Counted from the first letter of the stretch, positions 42,837-57,801 are shown. The stretch: DNA of 64,000 bases from Roseateles sp049532965 (GCF_049532965.1 NZ_CP186694.1:2170001-2234000), one strand, 5' to 3'. Made by a program: numbers and translations. The notes: generated by a model from the sequence alone, not told the origin.

Positions 42837-43766
42837 TCAGGCAGGAAAAACGCCGGTCGACAGATAGCGGTCGCCGCGGTCGCAGACGACGAACACGATG
42901 GTCGCGTTCGTCACCTGACGCGCGATCTGCATGGCCACCCAGCAGGCGCCGGCCGCGGAGATGCCGCCGAAGAGGCCCTCCTCCCGCGCCAGGCGCCGGG
43001 CCATGTCCTCCGCGTCGGACTGGCTGACCAGCACCAGCTCGTCGACGGTTTCCGGCCGATAGATCCGGGGCAGATAGGCCGCCGGCCATTTGCGGATGCC
43101 GGGAATGCGAGAGCCTTCGGCCGGCTGGGCGCCCACGATGCGCACGTCGGGATTCTTTTCCTTCAGGAAGCGCGACACGCCGGTGATGGTGCCGGTCGTT
43201 CCCATCGCGCTGACGAAATGGGTCACGCGGCCACCGGTATCACGCCAGATCTCCGGGCCCGTGGTCTCGTAATGCACGCGGGGGTTGTCGTCGTTGGCGA
43301 ACTGGTCGAGCACCCGCCCCTTGCCGTCGCGCGCCATCTGTTCGGCGAGGTCGCGGGCGTACTCCATGCCGCCGGAGCGCGGCGTCAGGATCAGTTCCGC
43401 GCCGAACGCCTTCATCGTCTGCGCGCGTTCCACCGACAGGTCCTCCGGCATGATCAGCACCATCCGGTAGCCGCGGATCGCGGCGGCCATCGCCAGTGCA
43501 ATGCCGGTGTTGCCGGAGGTGGCCTCGATCAGCGTGTCGCCAGGCTTGATCTCGCCCCGCTCCTCGGCGCGCCGGATCATGCTGATCGCGGGGCGGTCCT
43601 TGACGGAGCCCGCCGGATTGTTGCCCTCCAGCTTGGCCAGCAGGACGTTGCCGCGCGCCGCCAGCTCGGGGCCCAGCACGCGCTGCAGCCGCACGAGCGG
43701 CGTGTTGCCGATCACGTCCTCGAGGGTGGGATAGCTCTTGGGGTCGAAAGCGCTGGTGTCACTCAT
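42837..43766 (-). CDS. cysM: Cysteine synthase B (O-acetylserine sulfhydrylase B)
   Basis: 309 residues from ATG 43766 (MSDTSAFDPKSYPTLEDVIG). A PLP fold-II enzyme making cysteine from O-acetylserine and sulfide or thiosulfate. The PLP Lys lies in NNPAGSVKDRPAISMI, the phosphate loop is EATSGNTGIALAMAAAIRG and the Asn/Ser motif is SAMGTTGTITGVSRFLKEKN. The CysM-specific ending GLFGGISAAGACWVAMQIA is followed by YLSTGVFPA. The long in-frame extension to 44000 crosses the tRNA-Leu gene and was rejected. Confidence 0.96.
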   Translation of the reverse strand: MSDTSAFDPKSYPTLEDVIGNTPLVRLQRVLGPELAARGNVLLAKLEGNNPAGSVKDRPAISMIRRAEERGEIKPGDTLIEATSGNTGIALAMAAAIRGYRMVLIMPEDLSVERAQTMKAFGAELILTPRSGGMEYARDLAEQMARDGKGRVLDQFANDDNPRVHYETTGPEIWRDTGGRVTHFVSAMGTTGTITGVSRFLKEKNPDVRIVGAQPAEGSRIPGIRKWPAAYLPRIYRPETVDELVLVSQSDAEDMARRLAREEGLFGGISAAGACWVAMQIARQVTNATIVFVVCDRGDRYLSTGVFPA

Positions 43767-43803
43767 AGCCGACGATTCTCTCAGCGGAGCCCAGGTCTTG
43801 CGT

Positions 43804-43811
43804 GGCATAAT
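43804..43811 (+). promoter_or_regulatory. Possible extended -10 promoter upstream of tRNA-Leu
   Basis: TGGCATAAT-like sequence (TG-n-CATAAT) with no clear -35, about 100 bases before the tRNA. Confidence 0.3.
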
Positions 43812-43914
43812 GGCTTTCTCTTTTCGCGGGCCCACGTTGCTTCCACGACAACGCTTCAGGGTCCGCTGCGGAAGCCGCGTCCAGCGGCCTCCCGCCAGCG
43901 ACAAGACCGGTACC

Positions 43915-43999
43915 GCCCGGATGGCGAAATCGGTAGACGCAGGGGACTCAAAATCCCCCGCCGCAAGGTGTGTCGGTTCGAGTCCGACTCCGGGCACCA
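43915..43999 (+). tRNA. tRNA-Leu (anticodon CAA)
   Basis: An 85-nt class II tRNA with encoded CCA. The acceptor GCCCGGA pairs with TCCGGGC (discriminator A). The anticodon stem-loop GGGGACTCAAAATCCCC has anticodon CAA, reading UUG leucine codons. The D-arm region is GGCGAAATCGGTAGACGC, the variable arm CGCCGCAAGGTGTG and the T-loop GGTTCGAGTCC. A short CCACT/AGTGG hairpin follows at about 43997-44014. Confidence 0.97.
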
Positions 44000-44170
44000 C
44001 TCTGAGAAGTGGTGGGTCTTGTCAGCCTCCGCAAAACACGACGCGCGCCTCTTGCTCCGGCCGAAGCGGCCCACCCGCCAAGCGGGGCTACACTCGCCCG
44101 AACGCATTGGCGAGATGACCATTGCGCCTTCCCTCGCGCCGCGTGTCGGTGCCTTTTGAAGACGCCCTCC

Positions 44171-44761
44171 ATGCCCACCATCCCACCAGTGACCAAGGCC
44201 CTCATGCTGTTGTGCGTGGGCCTGTTCTGCCTGCTGCAGCTGATTCCCCGCGAGGCCTTCCTCGAAACGATGGCGCTCACCGCCCTCTGGCCGCTGAACT
44301 CCGGCCGGTTCCAGATCTGGCAGCCCCTCACCTACGCCTTCCTGCATGGCGATGCCCTGCACCTGTTCTTCAACATGCTGGGGCTGTGGATGTTCGGCTC
44401 CGAACTGGAGACGATCTGGGGCCGCGGTCGCTACCTGATGCTGCTGCTGGCCAGCGCCCTCACCGGCGCCGCCGCGCAACTGGTGTTCACGCTGGTGACC
44501 GGCAGCCTGGCGCCAACGGTCGGCGCCTCCGGCGCGCTGTTCGGGCTGCTGCTCGCCTATGGCCTGAAGTTCCCGGACCGGATCATCATGCCGCTGTTCC
44601 CGCCCATCCCGATGAAGGCCAAGGTCTTCGTCGCGATCTTCGGCGCCATCGAACTGGTGCTGGGCTTCACCGGCGGCAGCGGCATCGCGCACTTCGCGCA
44701 CCTCGGCGGCATGCTGGGCGCATGGCTCATCATCAATCACTGGCGCAGCCCACGGCGCTGA
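44171..44761 (+). CDS. Rhomboid-family intramembrane serine protease
   Basis: 196 residues from ATG 44171. Six hydrophobic segments. Catalytic Ser lies in VGASGALFGLLLAYGL (GASG), and catalytic His in FAHLGGMLGAWLI. The N-terminal loop has WQPLTYAFLHGDALHLFFNM, the conserved HxxxN region. Rhomboids cleave membrane substrates, but the substrate here is unknown. It is convergent with the UDG gene (13 bp). Confidence 0.95.
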   Translation: MPTIPPVTKALMLLCVGLFCLLQLIPREAFLETMALTALWPLNSGRFQIWQPLTYAFLHGDALHLFFNMLGLWMFGSELETIWGRGRYLMLLLASALTGAAAQLVFTLVTGSLAPTVGASGALFGLLLAYGLKFPDRIIMPLFPPIPMKAKVFVAIFGAIELVLGFTGGSGIAHFAHLGGMLGAWLIINHWRSPRR

Positions 44762-44774
44762 GCCGCCGGCAAGA

Positions 44775-45398
44775 TCAGGCGCCGCCGCCCTCCTCGTCTT
44801 CATCCGCGCGGCGCAGGTCGTCCAGCCAGGCGGCCATCGCCACCTCGCGCTGCGTACCCCGGTCGCGCAGCAATGCGGACGGATGCAAGGTGACGAGCAC
44901 GCGTCGCCCATCCTCGCGCCTGAGCCATTGCCCCCGGTTCGCCAGCACCGGCACCGCGCGCCCCAGCACCGCCCGCGCCGCAGTCGCGCCCAGCGCCACG
45001 ATGGCCTTGGGATCGACGGCCGCAATCTCCTGCTCAAGCCACGGCGAACACGCCTGCACCTCGCGCTGGCCCGGCGTCTTGTGCATGCGCCGCTTGCCGC
45101 GCAGTTCGTACTTGAAATGCTTCACCGCATTGGTCAGGTAGAGCTTCTCGCGCGGCCAGCCCAGCCGCTCGAGCGCCTCATCCAGCAGATGGCCGGCCGG
45201 TCCGACGAAGGGATGGCCCTGCTGGTCCTCGCGATCGCCCGGCTGTTCGCCGACCAGCATCAGCCGGGCGGAAGCCGGCCCCTCGCCGAACACCGTCTGC
45301 GTCGCGCCAGCCCACAGCGGGCAAGCCTGGCAACGGGCAGCCTGCCGCGCCAACTGGGTCAGTTGGGCCTGCCGCTCGGCACGGGCGATGCGAGCCAT
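44775..45398 (-). CDS. Uracil-DNA glycosylase of the UdgX type
   Basis: 207 residues from ATG 45398 (MARIARAERQAQLTQLARQA). A family-4-like uracil-DNA glycosylase: CQACPLW (Fe-S cysteines), GEQPGDREDQQGHPFVGPAG and TNAVKHFKYELRGKRRMHKT. The KRRMH loop is the UdgX signature; in characterised UdgX (KRRIH) the histidine forms a covalent bond with the uracil-derived abasic site. Only three cysteines are visible (about 23, 26 and 117), so the fourth cluster ligand is unclear. The C-terminal motif VLVTLHPSALLRDRGT carries the H-P-S. The long in-frame extension to 46031 covers the receiver gene and was not accepted. Confidence 0.9.
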   Translation of the reverse strand: MARIARAERQAQLTQLARQAARCQACPLWAGATQTVFGEGPASARLMLVGEQPGDREDQQGHPFVGPAGHLLDEALERLGWPREKLYLTNAVKHFKYELRGKRRMHKTPGQREVQACSPWLEQEIAAVDPKAIVALGATAARAVLGRAVPVLANRGQWLRREDGRRVLVTLHPSALLRDRGTQREVAMAAWLDDLRRADEDEEGGGA

Positions 45399-45415
45399 GG
45401 CGCCGCCGCAACAGG

Positions 45416-45883
45416 TCAGTGCCTCGGTGTGCGATTCGTGTATGCGGGACGCGCCGGACGGATCGCCGGCGCGTTGGTGCCCGCGACGAAATTGCCAGGC
45501 CTTGCCGCCAGCAGTACGGCCAAAAGGTCGGTCACCTTCAGCGGCTTGTAGAGCAACCGGTTGAAACCGGACGCCCCCGCCTTCTCCTCGGTGATCTCCG
45601 GCCCACCGCCGGTCAGGCACACGTACATCACGTGGCGCCCGGCCTCGGCGTCGATCAGCTTGGCCTCGGACACCACCTCCAGGCCGTTCATGTCCGGCAT
45701 GTCGAAGTCCACGAACACCAGCTCCGGCCGGAACAGCTTGGACAGCCGCAACCCGACCCGCCCGCTGTAGGCCACCGCCGTCGCGCAGCCGTAGCAGCGG
45801 AACAGCTCGCTCAGGCTGCGGGCGCCCTCGGGGTCGTCGTCGATGACAAGGACCCGCAACGCGTGAGGCGAGGTGTCGGACAT
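45416..45883 (-). CDS. Stand-alone response-regulator receiver protein
   Basis: 155 residues from ATG 45883. It consists of a receiver domain only (about 10-135): acidic pair VIDDDPEGARS, phospho-acceptor in LVFVDFDMPDMNGLEVV, Thr in VCLTGGG and Lys in LLYKPLKVTDLLAV. A short basic tail follows. With no output domain it probably acts as a phosphate sink or shuttle. It is divergent from the giant hybrid kinase at 46095 (211 bp shared region), a likely partner. It is 17 bp upstream of the UdgX gene on the same strand. Confidence 0.92.
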   Translation of the reverse strand: MSDTSPHALRVLVIDDDPEGARSLSELFRCYGCATAVAYSGRVGLRLSKLFRPELVFVDFDMPDMNGLEVVSEAKLIDAEAGRHVMYVCLTGGGPEITEEKAGASGFNRLLYKPLKVTDLLAVLLAARPGNFVAGTNAPAIRPARPAYTNRTPRH

Positions 45884-46094
45884 CGGGGGGTTCTCCTGAA
45901 TGCAACACGACGCAACAGCTACGCACGCGCGACCAAGCGCGGGCGGCATCGGCCGTCCGTCGGCGAGCAGGAGCGGCAAGCCGCGTGCCCGCCCCGCCGG
46001 GCGCCGCCCCCTCCAAAACCCAGGGCCCCAAGCCGCCGCCCCACGGCTAAAGTCCCTCGGTTGAGCCGCGTCGAGACGGCCACCGGGAGTCCTC

Positions 46095-51226
<5,132 letters not shown>

Positions 51227-51236
<10 letters not shown>

Positions 51237-53626
51237 GCCCCCTCTTCGATGGCTACGCGACGCCCGACGCGGCGGAGCGCGCCAGCATCCTGATCGTCGA
51301 CGACCTGCCCGAGAAGCTGCTGGTCTTCGAGACCATCCTGGCCGACCTGGACCAGCACCTCGTCATCGCCCGCTCCGGCAGCGAGGCGCTGCGCGAGGTG
51401 CTGCGCCAGCAGTTTGCGGTGATCCTGATGGACGTGAACATGCCCGGCATCGACGGGCTGGAAACGGCCCGGCTGATCCGGGGCTACCGGCGCTCGGCGC
51501 ACACGCCCATCATCTTCGTCACCGCCTATGCCGACGAGTTGCAGACGGCGCAGGGCTACTCGCTGGGCGCCGTCGACTACATCCTCTCGCCGGTGATTCC
51601 CGATGTGCTGCGCAGCAAGGTGCGGGTCTTCGTCGACCTGTTCATCATGCAGCAGCGGCTGCGGCAGCAGGCGCTGGAGCGCATCGCGATCGCTCGCGCC
51701 GAGGCGGCGCAGCGGGCGGCCGAGGAGAACACCCGCCGCTCGATCTTCCTGGCGCAGGCCGGGCGCGAGCTGGCCGATTCGCTCGATGCCGACGTCGCGA
51801 TGCGCCGGCTGCTGGCGCTGCTGGTGCCGCGCTTCGCGCCGCGCGCGCTGCTGTGGCTGCGCGATGCCGGCCACGGCCACGAACGCGTGCTGCGCTGCGA
51901 CGCGCCGATCGCCGCCGGCGAGCCGCCGCTGTTCACCGAGGGCCGCGAGCAGATGCTCTCGGAGGTGCTCTACAACGCGACGCGCAATGCGCTCGAGCAG
52001 ATGATCCCGGCCCTGCAGCCGGGCGCGCTGCCGTCGCCGCCGCCGCTGCCGCCGGCCGTGCCCACCGCGCTGCCGGCCTTCGCGCCCTCGGGCCTGCCCG
52101 GTGACGACGCGGCCGTCGCGCGGATGCCGCTGCGCCGGGACACCGCCAGTGGCGTCGTGCTGCCGCTGGTCGCGGGCGAGCGCGCGCTCGGCGGGCTGTT
52201 GCTCTCGGAGCCGCATCAGCCGCCCGACTGGCCGACGCTGGAGGAACTGGCCGGACGCGCCGCGATCGCTTTCGAGAACGCCCGGCTCTACGGTGCCCTG
52301 CAGGCGGAGATCGTCGAGCGCCGACAGGTGGAGGCAGAGCTCCTGGAGGCGAGCCGCCGCAAGGACGAGTTCCTCGCGATGCTGTCGCATGAACTCCGCA
52401 ATCCCTTGGCGCCGATCCGCAATGCGATCGAGGTCATGCGCACGCTGCTGGCATCGGAGGACGCGCTGCCCCAGGACCGCACCCCGGACCGCACCCCGGA
52501 CCGTGGTCAAGGACGTGATCGGCGACTGGCCGAGGCCGTCTCGGTGACCGACCGCCAGGCCAAGCACCTGACGCGGCTGGTCGACGAGCTGCTGGACGTC
52601 GCGCGCATCAGCCAGGGGAAGATCGTGCTGAAGACTGAGCTGCTCGATCTGCGCGACGTCGTGCGCCAGGCCGTCGAGCCGGTGCAGTCGTTGATCGATG
52701 CCCAGGGCCAGCAGCTGCAACTGCAACTGCCGGACCGCCCGGCCCGTGTACGCGGCGATGCTGCGCGGCTGATCCAGGTGGTCACCAACCTGCTGCACAA
52801 CGCCAGCAAGTACACCGAGCCGGAAGGCCACATCTCGCTGACGCTCACCCAGGCGCTGCCCGGCGACGGTAGCGCGGCCCTCGGCGACGGCGGTGCCGGC
52901 GGCGCGTTCACGGTGAGCGTGCGCGACAACGGCCGCGGCATTGCGGCCTCGCTGCTGCCGCATGTCTTCGACCTGTTCGAGCAGGGGCCGCGCAGCCTCG
53001 ACCGCAACCAGGGCGGACTGGGCGTCGGGCTGACGCTGGTCCAGCGCCTGGTGCAGCTGCATCACGGGCGCGTGGAGGCGCACAGCGACGGCCCCGGCTG
53101 CGGTTCCGAGTTCATCGTTCGGCTGCCCGCCGCGCCGGCCGAGGACGCGGCGCTCCCCTCGCCTGCGCCGGTGGCGCCGACCGTGCGATCCGCGGCTGTG
53201 CGCCCTTCTGCCGACGACGAGGTGGCGTGCCGCGTCATGGTGGTCGACGACAACCGCGATGCGGCCGACTCGATGGCGGTGTTCCTCGACCTGGCGGGCT
53301 TCGAGACGCAGGTCCAGCTCGACGGCAGCGCCGCGCTCGAGGCGGCGACGCGGCAGTTGCCGCAGGTGGTGTTGCTCGACATCGGCCTGCCGGGCCTCGA
53401 CGGCTACGAGGTGGCCCGGCGGCTGCGCGGGTTGCCGGGGGGAGACCGCTGCCTGCTGATCGCGCTGACCGGCTATGGACAGCAGGACGACCGGCGGCGC
53501 GCCCACGAAGCAGGCTTCGACGTCCACCTGGTCAAGCCGGCGGATCCGGATGCGGTCGTCGAACTGGTGCAGGAGTGGCGGCATCGCGAACGCGCGGCAG
53601 CACGCGCGGAAACCGCGGCGCGCTGA
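51227..53626 (+). CDS. Hybrid histidine kinase with N- and C-terminal receivers (REC-HK-REC)
   Basis: 799 residues from ATG 51227, overlapping the preceding stop by 10 bases. N-terminal REC (about 18-135; ILIVDDLPEKLLVFE, Asp in ILMDVNMPGIDGL) precedes a GAF-like region (about 180-365), HisKA with FLAMLSHELRNPLAPIRNAI, the ATPase (NLLHNASKYTEPEGH, DNGRGI, GGLGVGLTLVQRLV) and a C-terminal REC (about 670-790; VMVVDDNRDAADS, Asp in VLLDIGLPGLDGYE, Lys in VHLVKPADPD). It is soluble. The N-terminal REC may accept phosphate from the upstream giant kinase, giving a branched phosphorelay; no Hpt protein is encoded nearby. A repeat ACCGCACCCCGG near 52470-52505 adds PDRTPDR. Confidence 0.94.
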
Positions 53627-53778
53627 GGACCAGCGCCGAACGCCGACACGCACTCGGTCGGGCGAACCGAGGGCCGACCGTCGCGACTAGTTCCGCATTC
53701 CCAAGCCAGCAGGGCCAGCCAGGGTGAACCCTCCTTGGAGCACATGCCTTGACGAGAAGCTTGTTGGCGCCCGGCGCG

Positions 53779-55866
53779 ATGAACCCGGTGTATGGATACA
53801 CGAACGATGTGGACCTGGAAGACGAACCCGGAGGGCCGCTGCCCAGTGGACCGTCGGTCGCGGCGGCAGTACCGTCCGAACTCGAATCGCCCTCCCCTGA
53901 GCCGGTAAGCGTCCGTCTGAAACGCGGCTTGTTCTCCCCCCGCCCGACGGTGCAAGGCGATCAGTCATGTCCGCGTCTCGAGCGAGTGCTGAGCGCCTTG
54001 CGGAGGGTGAAGAACATCGACGGCATCGACGACATTGCAGCCACCGCCCCCCTCGTGCTGACGGGCTTGCAACGGCCCCTTGTCGAAATGTCAGTGCTGG
54101 TGCCCAGCAGCTTTCCTGTTGCCTACGCCGCCAAGAACGCCGTGATCTCGGCCCGCAACAGCTATACCCAGGAATATCCGGACAGCGTGAGGAGGGTCCT
54201 CGAACAGCAGCAGCAGGTCATCGAGGCGCTGAGCCGCGACTGCACACAGCGCGGCGACATCGCGACCGAGGAACTCCAAGCCCTGACGGACAAACACCAA
54301 GCAACCAGGCAGCGCTTCGAGGAGCGACAGCGGCATCGTGAGAAGGGCATCTTCGCCCTGGCAAAGCACAACTTCCTCAGCAAGTGGCGGCACACGCCGG
54401 GCGTCGGGACGCTGTCGAAAGACTTCATCCAGCAGACCGACCGCGTCATCGCGAAGTTGCGTGACGAGCGCAGCGAATCGGAAAGCACCGAGTCGACCTA
54501 CCAAGCGGACCAATGCGTCCAGCGCGAGCATGAACGGAAACAGACCAAGCGCACCCGGCTGTCCCGCCTCTTCACCGGCATCGGCATGCCGGGAATGTTC
54601 ACCGGGATGCTCGGAGCCAAGAGCGGCTGTGCGGCAGAGCTGGTAGAGCTCGGCACCAGCGATGTCGCCGTCAAGGCGGCGGCGGCGTCCACCAGCGCCG
54701 CGCTCCAGACGGCCACCTGCGGAATCATGATCGGGGCGCAGTTCGCCCAAGGCATGTCCGGCGCGCTGAACGCCCGCATTCACGCCGCCGACCATCGCCG
54801 TATTCGTGAGGACCTGGCCGCCGTGCAGGACATCTCCGCGCACCTGCCCGCGCATGTCCGTGAGGTGTACGAGCAAGATGCGAAATACCGGCTGGCCGCC
54901 AGCGCCCGCAACCAGGCCTTGGACGGCATGCTGACGGCTGGGCAAACGCTGATGCTGGGAGCAAACGTCGCGGCGCTCACCTGCCCGCCGGTCGCGGCGC
55001 CCCTGGTGGTGCCGGGCGCGATCCTGACGGTTGCCTCGAGCTTGGGGAACGCCATCAGTGACTGGCAATGCGAGACGCACCTCGGCGAGGACGCATCCGA
55101 GCCGGTGAAGCAGCGGATCCGACTGGACAACCTCGGACCTCGCCTGCGGAAGCAGCCTCTGCGCGAGGTCGTCCAGGACGTCTCCACACAGTTCGCGGGC
55201 AACCAGGAGCAACTCGTTCGCACACAGCTCTGGAACGACATCCTGGAGGTGCTGAAGAAAGAAGCGTCAGGCGGCAAGCGCCTTTCGGACATGGAGAGAT
55301 ACCAGCGCGTGCTCGACCGCAATCATCGCCTGTTGAAATCCGGCAAGCTGCTTCCCAGCGGCGTGAAGCGGCTCAACGAACTGCGCGAGAAGCATTACCC
55401 CCCAACGTGGTTCAAAGGGTCCGCGGACGAGCTCCAGAAGCGGCTGTCCCAGGAGATGCTCAAGCACCCCGCCAGCGACACCATCCTCGACCAACCCGAC
55501 TTCCAGAAAAAGGTGCTCAAGGCCACGGCGTCCGACCTGGCCGGGCGATCAAGCGCGCGCCCACTGTTTCGTGACGACACCGGGCAGCTTCGGCGCACCC
55601 TGGCGGCGGACAAGAGCTTCTTCAAGCACCTCGAGGAGAACGAGAGCGACGGCGATGTCTATCGCCGACGGCGCAACGTGTACCTGGCCCGAGAGCTCCG
55701 CAAGGCGGACCGGTTCGCTCGCGCCGACAGCCGCAGCGCGCTGTCGGACCTGGCCCGTGTGACGATGAGGCGACCGGAAAAGGCCTCCGCCTTGGAGGCC
55801 GACGACCGCGCCAAGCCTCAGATCGCGAACTTCTTGGCCAACGCGTCCGGGCGCAGCGAGTCGTAG
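53779..55866 (+). CDS. Large hypothetical protein with hydrophobic segments, possible effector
   Basis: 695 residues from ATG 53779 (TTG 53749 also in frame). I recognise no family. The N-terminal 60 residues are Pro/Ser-rich and probably disordered. Residues 110-225 are strongly helical and Gln/Arg/Glu-rich (VRRVLEQQQQVIEALSRDCT). Two hydrophobic, Gly/Ala-rich stretches, at about 265-345 (GMPGMFTGMLGAKSG, TATCGIMIGAQFAQGMSGA) and 390-430 (TLMLGANVAALTCPPVAAPL, VVPGAILTVASSLGNAISD), could insert in membranes. The C-terminal 250 residues are basic and helical. No signal peptide. This layout resembles secreted effectors or translocon proteins, but no secretion genes are present. The codon pattern is less GC-biased than its neighbours, hinting at transfer. 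The last 49 bases overlap the convergent phosphoribosyltransferase gene. Confidence 0.75.
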   Translation: MNPVYGYTNDVDLEDEPGGPLPSGPSVAAAVPSELESPSPEPVSVRLKRGLFSPRPTVQGDQSCPRLERVLSALRRVKNIDGIDDIAATAPLVLTGLQRPLVEMSVLVPSSFPVAYAAKNAVISARNSYTQEYPDSVRRVLEQQQQVIEALSRDCTQRGDIATEELQALTDKHQATRQRFEERQRHREKGIFALAKHNFLSKWRHTPGVGTLSKDFIQQTDRVIAKLRDERSESESTESTYQADQCVQREHERKQTKRTRLSRLFTGIGMPGMFTGMLGAKSGCAAELVELGTSDVAVKAAAASTSAALQTATCGIMIGAQFAQGMSGALNARIHAADHRRIREDLAAVQDISAHLPAHVREVYEQDAKYRLAASARNQALDGMLTAGQTLMLGANVAALTCPPVAAPLVVPGAILTVASSLGNAISDWQCETHLGEDASEPVKQRIRLDNLGPRLRKQPLREVVQDVSTQFAGNQEQLVRTQLWNDILEVLKKEASGGKRLSDMERYQRVLDRNHRLLKSGKLLPSGVKRLNELREKHYPPTWFKGSADELQKRLSQEMLKHPASDTILDQPDFQKKVLKATASDLAGRSSARPLFRDDTGQLRRTLAADKSFFKHLEENESDGDVYRRRRNVYLARELRKADRFARADSRSALSDLARVTMRRPEKASALEADDRAKPQIANFLANASGRSES

Positions 55867-56339
55867 TCCTCGAACGGCTGGTGGATCCAGGGGCTGGTCT
55901 CCAGCATCTCGACGTAATAGTCCGGGGTGTACTCCGACACCCGCTTGGTCCAGATCACCGCCGAGCGCAGCTCGCTGATCGCGGGCATGCCGCGCAGGCG
56001 CTCCACCACCGCCTTCAGCGTCACGCCGGAATCCGCCAGGTCGTCCACCAGCAGCACGCGGCCCGCCAGCTCGCCCTTGGGCATGGTGATGTACTTGGCG
56101 ATGTCCAGCCGGCCCTGGATGGTGCCGGCCTCGGCGCGGTAGGAACTGGTCGACATGATGCCCAGCGGCTTGTCGAAGACACGCGACAGCACATCGCCGG
56201 GACGCATGCCGCCACGGGCCAGGCACAGGATCTGGTCGAACTGCCAGCCCGAGGCGTGCACCTTCAGCGCCAGGCGTTCGATCAGCAGGTGGTATTCATC
56301 CCAGGACACGTACAGATGTTTGCCGTCGTCGGTCAACAT
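55818..56339 (-). CDS. Phosphoribosyltransferase (type I, xanthine/hypoxanthine-like)
   Basis: 173 residues. The PRPP-binding motif VLLVDDLADSGVTLKAV is complete. The N-terminal part LYVSWDEYHLLIERLALKVH and FDQILCLARGGMRPGDVLSR are typical of Gpt-like enzymes. The substrate base cannot be assigned from sequence. It lies downstream of purA (72 bp), consistent with purine salvage. Its 3' 49 bases overlap the opposite-strand hypothetical gene. Confidence 0.93.
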   Translation of the reverse strand: MLTDDGKHLYVSWDEYHLLIERLALKVHASGWQFDQILCLARGGMRPGDVLSRVFDKPLGIMSTSSYRAEAGTIQGRLDIAKYITMPKGELAGRVLLVDDLADSGVTLKAVVERLRGMPAISELRSAVIWTKRVSEYTPDYYVEMLETSPWIHQPFEDYDSLRPDALAKKFAI

Positions 56340-56411
56340 GGGGGAGGCTCCTCAGCGATGGGTGGGATCAGGTCTGGATAAGACGGGAATCGGCAGGACT
56401 CGAGCGGTCGC

Positions 56412-57758
56412 TCAGCCCTGGAACGGGTGCTGCAGCAGGATGGTGTGCTCGCGGTCCGGACCGGTGGACACCATGGCGATCGGCGCGCCGATCACTTCCT
56501 CGACGCGCTTCAGGTAGGCGCGCGCATTGGCCGGCAGCTGCTCCCAGCGGGTAACGCCGAAGGTCGATTCGGTCCAGCCCGGGAAGACTTCGTAGATCGG
56601 CTGGCAGGCGACGATCTCGTCGCCGTCCAGCGGCAGGATGTCGATCCGTTCGCCGTTGAGTTCGTAGCCGACGCACATGTTGATCTCGGCCAGGCCGTCC
56701 AGCACGTCCAGCTTGGTCAGGCACAGGCCGGTGATGCCATTGATGATGATCGAGCGCTTCAGCGCCGCGGCATCGAGCCAGCCGCAGCGGCGCGCGCGGC
56801 CGGTGACCGTGCCGCGCTCCTGGCCCACCGTGGACAGGTGGTGGCCGACGGTGCCGGGGGTTTCCCAGTCCAGCTCGGTCGGGAACGGGCCCGAGCCGAC
56901 GCGCGTCGCGTACGCCTTCGTGATGCCCAGCATGTAGTGCAGCATCTGCGGCCCCACGCCCGCGCCCGCGGCGGCGTTGCCGGCCACGCAGTTGCTCGAG
57001 GTGACATACGGATAGGTGCCGTGGTCGATGTCCAGCAGCGTGCCCTGGGCGCCCTCGAACAGCAGGTTCTCGCCCGCCAGATGCGCCTTGTGCAGCCGGT
57101 AGCCGACGTCGGCCATCATCGGCTTGATCTGCTCGGCCAGCGACATGGCGTGGTCGAAGATCGGCTGGAACTCCAGCGCCTTCGAGTTCAGGTAACCCGA
57201 CAGCGCCACGTTGTGCAGGTCCAGCAGTTCCTTGAGCTTCTTGGCGAAGCGCTCGGGGTGCTTCAGGTCCTGCACGCGCAGCGCGCGGCGGGCGACCTTG
57301 TCCTCGTAGGCGGGGCCGATGCCCTTGCCGGTCGTGCCGATCTTGCCGCTGCCGCTGCTCTCGCGCAGCGCCTCGCGGGCTCTGTCGACCTCGACGTGGA
57401 AGGGCAGGATCAGCGGGCAGGACTCGCTGATGTACAGGCGCGAGCGCACCTCGACGCCGGCCTTCTCCAGGCGCTCGATCTCGGACAGCAGGTGGGTCGG
57501 GTCCAGCACCACGCCGTTGCCGATGTAGCAGGCCACGCCGTCGCGCATGATCCCGGACGGGATCAGCTGCAGCGCCGTCTTCACGCCCTTGATGACCAGC
57601 GTGTGGCCGGCGTTGTGGCCGCCCTGGAAGCGCACCACGCCCTGGGCGTGGTCCGTCAGCCAGTCGACGACCTTGCCCTTGCCTTCGTCACCCCACTGGG
57701 TGCCGACGACCACCACATTGCGGCCGCGCGCGATCTCACTGCTTTGCATGACGTTCAT
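56412..57758 (-). CDS. purA: Adenylosuccinate synthetase
   Basis: 448 residues from ATG 57758 (ATG 57749 also possible). It joins IMP and aspartate with GTP in AMP synthesis. Landmarks are the P-loop GTQWGDEGKGKVVDWL, GGHNAGHTLVIKGVK, GIGPAYEDKVARRALRV, GTYPYVTSSNCVAG and the C-terminal RWEQLPANARAYLKRVEE. Full length. It is downstream of hisZ in the order usual for Burkholderiales. Confidence 0.98.
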   Translation of the reverse strand: MNVMQSSEIARGRNVVVVGTQWGDEGKGKVVDWLTDHAQGVVRFQGGHNAGHTLVIKGVKTALQLIPSGIMRDGVACYIGNGVVLDPTHLLSEIERLEKAGVEVRSRLYISESCPLILPFHVEVDRAREALRESSGSGKIGTTGKGIGPAYEDKVARRALRVQDLKHPERFAKKLKELLDLHNVALSGYLNSKALEFQPIFDHAMSLAEQIKPMMADVGYRLHKAHLAGENLLFEGAQGTLLDIDHGTYPYVTSSNCVAGNAAAGAGVGPQMLHYMLGITKAYATRVGSGPFPTELDWETPGTVGHHLSTVGQERGTVTGRARRCGWLDAAALKRSIIINGITGLCLTKLDVLDGLAEINMCVGYELNGERIDILPLDGDEIVACQPIYEVFPGWTESTFGVTRWEQLPANARAYLKRVEEVIGAPIAMVSTGPDREHTILLQHPFQG

Positions 57759-57801
57759 CCGATGATTGGAGGTTGAGAGGGGGTGGGGCGGATCGCGTCG
57801 C

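Noticed and set aside
43767..44000. N-terminal extension of cysM through the tRNA-Leu region
   Set aside because: The extension reads antisense to the tRNA and lacks homology; the ATG at 43766 gives the normal CysM length.
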